In this document: in pieces, positions 42,813 to 50,776 of the stretch | Layout of the letters: each line of letters opens with the position of its first letter | Position numbering within the stretch: position 1 is the stretch's first letter | Assembly: GCF_003231275.1 (NCBI RefSeq) | Contig: NZ_QKVL01000012.1 | Span: 62,001-126,000, forward strand | From: Pseudomonas huaxiensis | Lineage (GTDB): Bacteria > Pseudomonadota > Gammaproteobacteria > Pseudomonadales > Pseudomonadaceae | DNA: 64,000 nucleotides | Reading direction: 5' to 3' | The notes under the pieces: model-generated | Seen by the model: the letters and a program-made list of their open reading frames with translations, nothing else | Told to the model about the DNA's origin: nothing | The model's database searches: none | Position numbers and translations under genes: made by a program

Positions 42813-43675
42813 TCGACTCCCATAGCCACACCTTCTACTCCAAGCACGCCGTGGGCACGGTGGACGAGCTGGTGCGTGCCTCGATTGCCGCCGGGGTGAA
42901 GGTGCTGACCATCACCGACCACGCACCGTTTCCGGTGGACACCCACAACCGCCTGCTGGACGCCGAACTCGAGCGCTATTTCGCCGATATCGAGCAGGCA
43001 CGCCAGCGTTACCAGGGCCAGATCAGGATCCTGCGCGGACTTGAGTTCGACTACATGCCCGGCGCCGATGCCTGGAACCGTGAGTTGATCGCTCGCCATG
43101 AGCTGGATTTCGCCATCGGCTCGGTGCATTACGTCGAGGTGCCCGGCGAGCCCATGGTGAAAGTCTGGGAGTTGCCGCGGCTGGCCGCACAGGCGTTTCT
43201 CGATCGCTATTTCGCCGATCTTGAAGGGCTGTTGCAGTGTGGCCTGTTCGACGCGGTCGGGCATGCCGACACGTTGTTGCGCGGAGTCCCGGAAGACATC
43301 GTGCTGCGCCGTTTCGAGCCGTTGCTGCCGTTGTTCGCGGACGGCGGGGTGGCCTTTGAGCTGAATGCCTCGGGGATCCGCAAGTCGAGCCTGGAGCCAG
43401 GCACCGGGCGTGAAGTGCACGGCCAATGGTCGTATCCGAGTCGCGGACTGCTGCCGCTGCTGGTCGAGCGGGGCGCGGCGTTCACCGTGGGCTCGGACGC
43501 CCACGATCCGCGTGATGCCGGCGCGGGCATTGGCGAAATGCTTGAGCAGTTGCAGCCACTCGGGCTGCGCCGCATCAGTTACTACGAAGCCCGTCGCCGC
43601 GTCGATGTGCCCCTGGACCTGCTGGCCACCACGGCCAGCGCTGAACACCTGATCAATGGATACGTTTCACCATGA
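42809..43675 (+). CDS. PHP-domain phosphoesterase (HisK-like)
   Basis: The 288-residue PHP-fold metallophosphatase has metal-binding motifs in order. These are DSHSHTFYSKHAVG (HxH, residues 3-16), TITDHAPFP, GLEFDY with the Glu ligand, FAIGSVHYVE, FDAVGHADT and TVGSDAHDP. It resembles histidinol-phosphate phosphatases of the PHP type, but the context is not histidine synthesis. It probably removes a phosphate from the product of a neighbouring enzyme. Its ATG overlaps the radical SAM stop (ATGA), and its own stop overlaps the next start the same way. Confidence 0.85.
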   Translation: MIDSHSHTFYSKHAVGTVDELVRASIAAGVKVLTITDHAPFPVDTHNRLLDAELERYFADIEQARQRYQGQIRILRGLEFDYMPGADAWNRELIARHELDFAIGSVHYVEVPGEPMVKVWELPRLAAQAFLDRYFADLEGLLQCGLFDAVGHADTLLRGVPEDIVLRRFEPLLPLFADGGVAFELNASGIRKSSLEPGTGREVHGQWSYPSRGLLPLLVERGAAFTVGSDAHDPRDAGAGIGEMLEQLQPLGLRRISYYEARRRVDVPLDLLATTASAEHLINGYVSP

Positions 43676-44802
43676 CCCTGAACCCTTGCAGCTTGCCGTC
43701 CGACTGGAGCCAACTGCACAGCGCCCCCGTAGCCGAACAACTGGCGGCGTTCCATCAGGCGCTGGCACTGGCCCGGCCCGAAGACGTGTCGGGCGGTTTC
43801 CGTGCCTTTGCCGCAGAACTGCTGAGCCGTGGTCTGATCAGCATGGCGCAGTACGTGTCGATCTTTGCCGGCCATGCGCTGACCTGCCTTACCCCGGCAG
43901 GGCCGGGTGTGTTCCGCGACATGGCCGACGCCAGCGATGCCGCCGACCTGGCGGCGATCTACAGCCGCGCCAAGTACGGCAGCATCGGTGATATCCGCCA
44001 CCTTGCCTGGCAGGTGATCGACTACCTCGAGGCCCAACTGGAGGACCCGTTGTCGCACTGGGCCCGACTGTTCAGCGACGCCCGGGTCCACGGCGACAAC
44101 GTGGTGATGATGACCACCGGTTGGCGCAACGTGCCGTCCACGGCGAACGTGCTTTACGACATCGTGGTCGAGGAGATCAACGTCACACTGGCGCACAAGG
44201 GCCTGCCGACCATCATCAACGTCAAGCTGCCGCGCATTGCGCCGCCCTGCGAGAACTACGCGAGCCTGAGCACTGAGGAGCGTGAGCGGGTCAATCTGGT
44301 CCAGGACCATGTGATTCCCGCCGAGAACTTCTATCGCTGGAGCGGGGTACATGTGATCTTCGGCGACGACGTGCTGGTCACCGGGTCGACCGCAGACAAG
44401 GTGTTCCATCACTCCATGCACGCCGGCGCCAAGTCGTTCCAGGCGATCTATCCGGTGGCCGTCGATCCGCGTGTTGCGCTCAGCGACGCGACCATCGAAG
44501 AGCGCCTGAACATGACGCAGATCGGCCGCGGGCTTGGCGAGAACCTCGCGCGGCTGTTGTCCGACCCGCAGTACCAGCCGATCCTGCGCACCTTGCGCCT
44601 GGTGTTCGGCGCGGACAACCGCGACGCGCTGGAGGCGTTTCTGCCACGGGTGCCAGCGGACAACTGGCTGCGCTTGTACCGGTCGGCGCTGGGCAACGAG
44701 TTTCTGCGTCAGGACGGTTGCGTACCGTCACTGGCCCGGGTTCGCCGGCATCTGGTCGAAGCCGGCCTGTTGCGGGCCGATGGCAGGACGGTACGCAGGT
44801 GA
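43672..44802 (+). CDS. Phosphoribosyltransferase-like protein
   Basis: The 376-residue protein has a type I PRTase signature at 228-240: VIFGDDVLVTGST, two acidic residues followed by the PRPP-binding TGST loop, then a helix and the strand FQAIYPVAV. An upstream segment, ARVHGDNVVMMTTGWRN, is a candidate flexible-loop or PPi-binding region. The N-terminal 130 residues and C-terminal 100 are helical and unassigned. If active, it would join a ribose 5-phosphate to a base or release it. With radical SAM and PHP phosphatase neighbours this suggests synthesis or remodelling of a nucleoside-like molecule. It starts at an ATGA overlap and ends in a GTGA overlap. Confidence 0.7.
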   Translation: MTLNPCSLPSDWSQLHSAPVAEQLAAFHQALALARPEDVSGGFRAFAAELLSRGLISMAQYVSIFAGHALTCLTPAGPGVFRDMADASDAADLAAIYSRAKYGSIGDIRHLAWQVIDYLEAQLEDPLSHWARLFSDARVHGDNVVMMTTGWRNVPSTANVLYDIVVEEINVTLAHKGLPTIINVKLPRIAPPCENYASLSTEERERVNLVQDHVIPAENFYRWSGVHVIFGDDVLVTGSTADKVFHHSMHAGAKSFQAIYPVAVDPRVALSDATIEERLNMTQIGRGLGENLARLLSDPQYQPILRTLRLVFGADNRDALEAFLPRVPADNWLRLYRSALGNEFLRQDGCVPSLARVRRHLVEAGLLRADGRTVRR

Positions 44803-45599
44803 GCCGTGGCGACGATGCGCCAGTGCAGTACGTCAGCTACTGGGAGACCGCCGCCGGCCAGACGATGCCGCCGTGGATCGCGCTGGCGCTGGTGTCGTTT
44901 CAGCGTGCGCTGGGTGAGCGCTTCACGCTGCTGACACCGCATGATCTTGAGGCGCAGATCGATCCGCGGGTGGTGGACAAGGCCTGGGGTTTTCATCCGC
45001 TGGCCTTCACCCTCGACGCCGGGATCGAGGCGATCGTCGCCAAGAGCGATCTGATCCGCATGGCTTATGTGCACCGTCATGGCGGCGTCTGGCTCGATGC
45101 CGACACCCTGTTGCTGCGGGACCCGACGGCGGATCTGTTCCCCGACGGCGTCAGCGACAAGCTGCACTGGCACAGCGAATGCCTGTTCGCTTCACGCGCG
45201 GGCAATCCGTTGCTGGAGGAAGCGCTGGCTGCGGCACTGGAGGGCGGAACCCACGCCTGGGGCAACCCAGGCGGCATCAAGGACATCGTCGCGCGGCGGG
45301 CGGGTGAGGTAGTGCCGGTTTTGTCGCACCTGATCGATCCCGGCTATCACCCGCGCTACAACTTCGACGGTTGTGAGGTGATGCGTCGCGAGGACGTTAC
45401 CGTCGCCGACTTTCTGCTGGCCGATATCAGCCTGCTCAAGCTTTACAACACCTACTTCAAGCGCACCAGCACGCGCACGGAGTCGGTGGAGCAGTTTCTT
45501 GATGGCCGGAGCCTGTTGGCGCGGCTGTTCCTGCATATCGAGCCCGACCGGGAATACTGGCTGGCGGAAACGGCTCGGCTGACGGCGGATCAGCCGTAG
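44799..45599 (+). CDS. DxD-motif glycosyltransferase (Gly_transf_sug type)
   Basis: The 266-residue protein from a GTG start (GTGA overlap) has the sugar-binding layout of GT32-like transferases. IPK-like start features are reduced to VQYVSYWETAAG, then SDLIRMAYVHRHGG, and GVWLDADTLLL with the D100-A-D102 motif that binds the metal and sugar-nucleotide. It lacks membrane spans. It likely adds a sugar to a small molecule or glycan made by the coupled genes. It is the last gene of the run, overlapping the stop of the convergent GT9-like gene by 10 bp. Confidence 0.75.
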   Translation: MSRGDDAPVQYVSYWETAAGQTMPPWIALALVSFQRALGERFTLLTPHDLEAQIDPRVVDKAWGFHPLAFTLDAGIEAIVAKSDLIRMAYVHRHGGVWLDADTLLLRDPTADLFPDGVSDKLHWHSECLFASRAGNPLLEEALAAALEGGTHAWGNPGGIKDIVARRAGEVVPVLSHLIDPGYHPRYNFDGCEVMRREDVTVADFLLADISLLKLYNTYFKRTSTRTESVEQFLDGRSLLARLFLHIEPDREYWLAETARLTADQP

Positions 45600-47059
45600 C
45601 GCACCGCGTCGGCGGGAATATGAATCCGGCAACTGCCGGCGCCGTTCAGGTCGAGGCGCCCGGCGATCACTTCATGCACCGAAGGTGTTTGCCGGTGTAC
45701 CGAGCCGTGGGCGATATACAGCCACGCCGGGATGCGCGCCGGCATCCGGGCGAATTCCAGCTCGATGCGCAGCAGGTCGAACACTTCGGTGCTGCGTCCG
45801 CTGGGCGTCCATGCCAGCGGCGCGGTGCGGTGATCCGGGCGCAGCAGATGCAGCGGATACTCCAGTTGCAGGTTGAGCGTGCCGGGATGGCAGGCGTGGA
45901 CCTCGGGAAATTCGCGGCTGATCAACGGAAGCTGGCGGGCGAGGGTGCCGCGAGCCACGCCGAGCCCGGCAATGATCCGGGCATCCAGTGCCAATGCCGG
46001 CCGCGGCGCTGATGCGGGCAGCAGGTCGGCGAGCCCCTCGATAACCTCTTCGACCGCGAATACGTTCATATCTTTCTTCCCTGTACGGCGGTAGTGCTCC
46101 GGGCACTGCCGGCTGAAAATGATCCGTGTGCGCGGCGAGGCTGGCGGTAGCCAGGGATTGAACTCGTCTCCGCTGTCGGGATAGAGAGCCAGCAACGGTG
46201 TGCGCAATCCCACCGCCATATGCACGATTGCCGTGTCCACACTGACCACCGCCTGCGCCCGGCTGATATAGCTGGCCGCGTCGATGGGTGTGCGCAGGTC
46301 ATCCAGACAGCGAACGTTGTCGCGCACGGTCTCGGTTGCCAACCGCCGCGCCTGTTCGCGGCTTGCCGGGCTGCACAGGATGCCAATCGATTTTCCCGGC
46401 CACGCATCGGCGAGGGCTCGCAGCAGCAGGCACGCCTTGGCGGCGGACAGGCTTTTGTCCTCGCGGCTGGCATACGGGTTGACCAGCAGGTGCGGTGGAT
46501 TCTGCGGCGCCGTTTGCGCCAGGGGCACGATGTAATCGCGCTGGATCGCGTCCAGACCAAGGTCGGCCAGCACCTGCGCGAAACGGCCCGCCACGTCGAG
46601 CCCGGCGCTGGCCGCTCCGAACTTGCGGTTGACGCAATGCAGCGCATCGTCGAGGGAATACACCCGTGCGGGATTGAGCAGCCGAATGAACAGCATCTCC
46701 GCTGGCTGGATTCGCCCCACCAGATGCACCAACACATCGACCCGGCCAAGCTTTCGGGCCAGCCGGTACAGCGCGAGGGCACCGGGGTTCTCATCGATGA
46801 CAAGGACCTGATCGACGCCGAAATGCGCTTGATGCAGATCGGCCAGGGGCTCCACCGTCAGCACAGTGATCCGGACGTTGAGTTTTTTCGCTTCGCGAAA
46901 GAAGAACGAAGACACGATGGCGTCACCCAGCTTGGCATCCCAGCGGGGCACCACGATGTGCAGCGGCTCGCGGGAGAGCGGCGCCGTGAGGCGGCGATCG
47001 GCGAGCACGCGCATCAGCAAACGAGCGGCAGTCTTGCGGTGTTGCGGGGTGATCCACAT
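45590..47059 (-). CDS. GT9-like glycosyltransferase fused to a RibK-like (CTP-dependent riboflavin kinase) domain
   Basis: The 489-residue protein from the ATG at 47059 has an N-terminal GT-B fold like ADP-heptose:LPS heptosyltransferases. It has PLHIVVPRWDAKLGDAI, LLVNPYASREDKSLS and AVVSVDTAIVHMAVGL. Residues from about 355 look like a different domain: IIAGLGVARG, HACHPGTLNLQLEYPL and a C-terminal VHEVIAGRLDLNGAG. This is the pattern of archaeal CTP-dependent riboflavin kinases (PGTLN loop and vEvIAp tail). Such a fusion is new to me. It faces and slightly overlaps the GT gene of the coupled cluster, so a shared glycosylated or phosphorylated product is plausible. A TTG start 15 codons earlier is possible. 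Confidence 0.65.
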   Translation of the reverse strand: MWITPQHRKTAARLLMRVLADRRLTAPLSREPLHIVVPRWDAKLGDAIVSSFFFREAKKLNVRITVLTVEPLADLHQAHFGVDQVLVIDENPGALALYRLARKLGRVDVLVHLVGRIQPAEMLFIRLLNPARVYSLDDALHCVNRKFGAASAGLDVAGRFAQVLADLGLDAIQRDYIVPLAQTAPQNPPHLLVNPYASREDKSLSAAKACLLLRALADAWPGKSIGILCSPASREQARRLATETVRDNVRCLDDLRTPIDAASYISRAQAVVSVDTAIVHMAVGLRTPLLALYPDSGDEFNPWLPPASPRTRIIFSRQCPEHYRRTGKKDMNVFAVEEVIEGLADLLPASAPRPALALDARIIAGLGVARGTLARQLPLISREFPEVHACHPGTLNLQLEYPLHLLRPDHRTAPLAWTPSGRSTEVFDLLRIELEFARMPARIPAWLYIAHGSVHRQTPSVHEVIAGRLDLNGAGSCRIHIPADAVRYG

Positions 47060-47143
47060 GCGGTCAGGTCTGAGCGAACAAGGCGCCGATGGTATTGATT
47101 GCAAACGGCTATTACCAGCACGGCGCCCTGATTTTCAGCGTCC

Positions 47144-48769
47144 TCAGACCTTGAACTGCGCCACCATCCCGTTCAGCTCCACCGCCAGGCGCGACAGGTC
47201 CTGTGCGGCGGCGCTGGTCTGGTTGGCGCCGGCGGAGGTTTGCATCGACAGGTCGCGGATGTTGACCAGGTTGCGGTCCACCTCGCGGGCCACTTGGGCC
47301 TGCTGTTCCGACGCGCTGGCGATCACCAGGTTGCGCTGGTTGATCGCGGCAATGGCTTCGGCGATCAGTTCCAGCGCCTGGCCTGCGGACTCGGCTACAT
47401 CCAGGGTGCCGGCGGCGCGGCCCTGGCTGCTGTGCATGGCGGTGACCGCACGCTCGGTGCCGGATTGGATCTGGCCAATCATCTGTTCGATTTCGCCAGT
47501 GGACTGCTGGGTGCGGTGGGCGAGGGCACGGACTTCGTCGGCGACCACGGCGAAACCACGCCCGGCCTCGCCGGCGCGGGCGGCTTCGATAGCGGCGTTG
47601 AGGGCCAGCAAGTTGGTTTGCCCGGCGATCGAGCCGATCACGTCGAGCACCCGGCTGATTTCATTGGCGCTGGCTGCCAGTTGTTCGATATCGCCTGCGG
47701 TGCTGGTGACTTCACCGACCAGCGCCTGGATGGACTGCAGCGCCTGATTGACCCGGTCGCGGCCATCGCGGGTGGTCTGGTCGGCACCTTTGGAGGCATC
47801 GGCGGTGCTGACCGCGTTGTTCGCCACTTCTTCCACAGCGGCGGTCATCTGGTTGACCGCGGTGGCGGCCTGTTCGATTTCCGCGCTCTGCTGTTGCAGG
47901 CCGCGGCTGGTGTCCTCGGTAACCGAGTGCAGTTCTTCCGAGGCCGAGGCCAGTTGGTCGGACGAGGCGCTGATCCGCGCCAGTGTCGAGCGCAGGTTGC
48001 TCTGCATCCGGGCCAGGGCGCCAAGCAGCAGCGCCGGTTCGTCCTGGCCTTCGACCTTGATCGTCTGGGTCAGGTCGCCGGTGGCGACTCTATCGGCGAC
48101 CGCCAACGCCTCCGCCAGCGGCACGACGATGCTGCGGGTGAGCAGGGTGGCGATGGCGACCAGCCCGATCATGATCAGCACCAGCGCAACGATGATCAGC
48201 AAGAAGGATTCCTGGGAGGCATCGGCACTGCGTTGCGAGGCCTTTTCGGCGCCGTCGGCGTTGTATTTGACCAGTGTGCGCAGCGTGCTCTGCATGGCGT
48301 CGGCGGCATCGCTCAGCGGACCGCTGACCAGTTGCCGGGCGTTGTCGAGGCGGTTGTTCCGTACCGCCTCGACAACGCTGGCCTGGATGCCGAAATAGCG
48401 GTCGCGAGCGTTGACGAACGTGACGAACAGGGCGCGATCCTCGGGTTCGATGATGGTGCTCTCGTAGAAGTCCAGGTTCTTCTGTAAGCCCCGGTTGACC
48501 TCCTCTGCTCGGTGCAGGGTGGCTTCGCGGACCTCGGGCTGCTCTTCGAGCAAGCTGCGCATGGTGATGGCCCGCGAGCGGTTGACGTCGGTGCCGATTT
48601 CGCCCAGGGAGATCACCGCGGGCAACCAGGTCACCCGGATTTCAGCCGAGGCGCGGTCCATCTGGCGGGTCTCGTAGAGCGATATCAGGCCGAGTGCCAA
48701 GACCAGAAGGCCGAGCAGGGTGAACAAGCTGGCGGCCCGTTTGCCGATTTTCATGTGGCGGAACTGCAT
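47144..48769 (-). CDS. Methyl-accepting chemotaxis protein
   Basis: The 541-residue chemoreceptor has TM1 at about 12-32, a four-helix-bundle periplasmic domain (about 35-190) and TM2 at about 190-212. A HAMP domain and the cytoplasmic signalling coiled coil follow, with the conserved hairpin tip GSIAGQTNLLALNAAIEAAR. No C-terminal CheR-tethering NWETF pentapeptide is present. It ends at KV. The ligand is unknown. It has a monocistronic appearance, with 225 bp upstream and 84 bp downstream free of genes; no flagellar sigma-28 promoter was evident. Confidence 0.93.
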   Translation of the reverse strand: MQFRHMKIGKRAASLFTLLGLLVLALGLISLYETRQMDRASAEIRVTWLPAVISLGEIGTDVNRSRAITMRSLLEEQPEVREATLHRAEEVNRGLQKNLDFYESTIIEPEDRALFVTFVNARDRYFGIQASVVEAVRNNRLDNARQLVSGPLSDAADAMQSTLRTLVKYNADGAEKASQRSADASQESFLLIIVALVLIMIGLVAIATLLTRSIVVPLAEALAVADRVATGDLTQTIKVEGQDEPALLLGALARMQSNLRSTLARISASSDQLASASEELHSVTEDTSRGLQQQSAEIEQAATAVNQMTAAVEEVANNAVSTADASKGADQTTRDGRDRVNQALQSIQALVGEVTSTAGDIEQLAASANEISRVLDVIGSIAGQTNLLALNAAIEAARAGEAGRGFAVVADEVRALAHRTQQSTGEIEQMIGQIQSGTERAVTAMHSSQGRAAGTLDVAESAGQALELIAEAIAAINQRNLVIASASEQQAQVAREVDRNLVNIRDLSMQTSAGANQTSAAAQDLSRLAVELNGMVAQFKV

Positions 48770-48994
48770 GGGGACTCCTTGGGAAAAACAGGCAGCCAGA
48801 AAGCGGCTGCCAGGACAGCCAACGTCGGCCCCAGGGTGGCGGCCGATGCGTTGACGCCTTTGTTCGATGATGTCAGTTAGACATCGTTCCCCGCAGAGTA
48901 CCCCGTATTCGTGAAGAGTTGTTTCAAACCAGTGATTCGTTTCAGCCCCTTACGCCAGAGCCTTAGCCGACACCCTTAGCCGCGTCCGTGTGCC

Positions 48995-50290
48995 TCAGGC
49001 CAGGCGCTCGAAACGGTACGGAGCGGGATCGATGATCGGGGTTTCCCCCGACATCAGGTCCGCTGCCAATTGCCCGGCTGCCGGCGAGGTGCCGAAACCG
49101 TGGCCGGAAAAACCGGTGGCCAGGGTCAGGCCGGGAATGCTCGACAGCGGGCCGATCACCGGGTTGGAGTCGGGCGTGACGTCGATGGTCCCGGCCCAGG
49201 CATCGGCGATCTGCGCCTGTTCGAATACAGGCCAGGCGGCGCGCAGGTTGCGCAGCGCATCGTCGTTGAGGCCGTGGTTGGCGGGCGGGTCCTGGACGCG
49301 GACCTTTTCGAACGGGCTGACGCTGTCGGCCTGCCAGCGGCGGGCCAGCGTCAGGTCGTTGAAGAAGTATTTGCCGAAGGAAATCTTCAGGAAATCGCGT
49401 TGCGCTTTCAGTTGCGGCAGGTAGCGGCGCCCCAGCAGCAGGTGGTCGAGGGTCAGGAAGGCGTCCAGCTTGCCGCGCTGGGTGATGATGAAGCCGCCAT
49501 CCTGGTGTTTGCGGAAGGAGAAGTCCGGCGCGCCGACGGCGATGTCGGTCGGGCCGTCCATGGGTTTGGTGCGCAGTACCGAGCAGGTCAGCGGCAGGGT
49601 CGGCAGGTTGACGCCGAGGTTGCCGAGGAACTTGCGTGACCACAGGCCGCCGGCCAGTAGCACCTGTTCGCAGCGGATTTCGCCGCGCTCGGTCATTACG
49701 CCGCTGACGCGACCGGCGCTGGTCAGCAAGGTGCGCACCGCGCAGTGTTCGATGATGACCGCGCCCTTGGCCATCGCTGCTTTAGCGATTGCGCTGGAAG
49801 CCAGGGTCGGCTCGGCGCGGGCGTCCGACGGGGTGAAGATGCCGCCCGCCCAGTTGGCCTGGCCGCCGGGCACCAGCTCGCTGATTTCCCGGTTGCTGAG
49901 CAAGCGGGTATCCAGCGACAGGTGCTCGACGCTCTTGAGCCAGTTCTGGTGCATGTTCATCTGGGTTTCATTGCGGGCGATGAACATGATCCCGGCCTGG
50001 CGGTAGCCGACGTCGGCGCCCACCCGTTCCGGCATCTGTGCCCACAGTCGATCCGCGGCCAGGGCCAGGGGAATGTCGTCGGCATGGCGGCTGGTCTTGC
50101 GGACCCAGCCGAGGTTGCGCGACGACTGCTCGCCGGCGATCCGGCCTTTTTCGATCACCACCACGGGGATCTTGCGCTCGGCAAGGGCCAGGGCGGCGGT
50201 CAGGCCGATGATGCCAGCGCCGATGATCACCACGGTGGTGGCGGGCGGCAGCGTGTTGCTGGTCTGTACGGGATCGATGGTGGGCGACAT
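48995..50290 (-). CDS. FAD-dependent amine/amino-acid oxidoreductase (DadA/DAO type)
   Basis: The 431-residue flavoenzyme has FAD-binding VVIIGAGIIGLTAALALAERK, then VIEKGRIAGEQSSRNLGWVRK, and C-terminal GFSGHGFGTSPAAGQLAADLM, all typical of the D-amino-acid oxidase/DadA family. It oxidises a primary or secondary amine to an imine. Its neighbours are a RidA-type imine deaminase and an ornithine-cyclodeaminase-like reductase, so imine handling is the theme of the operon. Opines, D-amino acids, cyclic amino acids or tyramine-like amines are possible substrates. The gene starts 30 bp after the RidA-like stop. Confidence 0.85.
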   Translation of the reverse strand: MSPTIDPVQTSNTLPPATTVVIIGAGIIGLTAALALAERKIPVVVIEKGRIAGEQSSRNLGWVRKTSRHADDIPLALAADRLWAQMPERVGADVGYRQAGIMFIARNETQMNMHQNWLKSVEHLSLDTRLLSNREISELVPGGQANWAGGIFTPSDARAEPTLASSAIAKAAMAKGAVIIEHCAVRTLLTSAGRVSGVMTERGEIRCEQVLLAGGLWSRKFLGNLGVNLPTLPLTCSVLRTKPMDGPTDIAVGAPDFSFRKHQDGGFIITQRGKLDAFLTLDHLLLGRRYLPQLKAQRDFLKISFGKYFFNDLTLARRWQADSVSPFEKVRVQDPPANHGLNDDALRNLRAAWPVFEQAQIADAWAGTIDVTPDSNPVIGPLSSIPGLTLATGFSGHGFGTSPAAGQLAADLMSGETPIIDPAPYRFERLA

Positions 50291-50320
50291 GGCGGGCTCT
50301 ATGAATGAAGGTTCAGCGGA

Positions 50321-50743
50321 TTACTGGCCGAGGTTGATCTGTACGACTTCGGCTTTCGACGCGCCGCGGTAGGCGGTGACTTCCAGCTCCACCTTGTAGA
50401 CCGTCGAGCCCAGCGGCGGGCAGGTTGCGGTGCAGGCCGGGTCGATGCCGCGGAACTTGGTGCCGATGAAGTCCATGACCTTCGGCACGTCGGCCGGGTC
50501 CTGGATGAACACGCGGGAGCAGACCACGTCGGCCAGGCTGGCATCGACGGCGGCCAGAGCGCGTTCGATGTTGTTGAACACCTGTTCGGCCTGCTCGATC
50601 ACGTCTTCCGGGATCAGCTTGGTGTCGGGATTGCGGCCAGCGGTGTTGGACACATAGATCCAGTTGTCCACGGCGACCAGCCGCGAGTAGCTGGCTTTTT
50701 CTTCGAAAATGGAGCCGCTTTTGACCTTGACGATCTTCGTCAT
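50321..50743 (-). CDS. RidA/YjgF-family enamine/imine deaminase
   Basis: The 140-residue member of the RidA superfamily has a conserved YVSNTAGRNPDT start region and VVCSRVFIQDP, which includes the Arg expected to bind the carboxylate. It also has the TCPPLGSTVYKVELEVTAY C-terminal strand. It hydrolyses reactive imines or enamines to carbonyl plus ammonia. Placed between the oxidase and the ornithine-cyclodeaminase-like gene, it likely processes the oxidase product. The subgroup appears distinct from housekeeping RidA (extra length and N-terminal change). Confidence 0.88.
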   Translation of the reverse strand: MTKIVKVKSGSIFEEKASYSRLVAVDNWIYVSNTAGRNPDTKLIPEDVIEQAEQVFNNIERALAAVDASLADVVCSRVFIQDPADVPKVMDFIGTKFRGIDPACTATCPPLGSTVYKVELEVTAYRGASKAEVVQINLGQ

Positions 50744-50776
50744 GGGGAATTCCTCGTGTGGGTTCGAATGGTGGGT

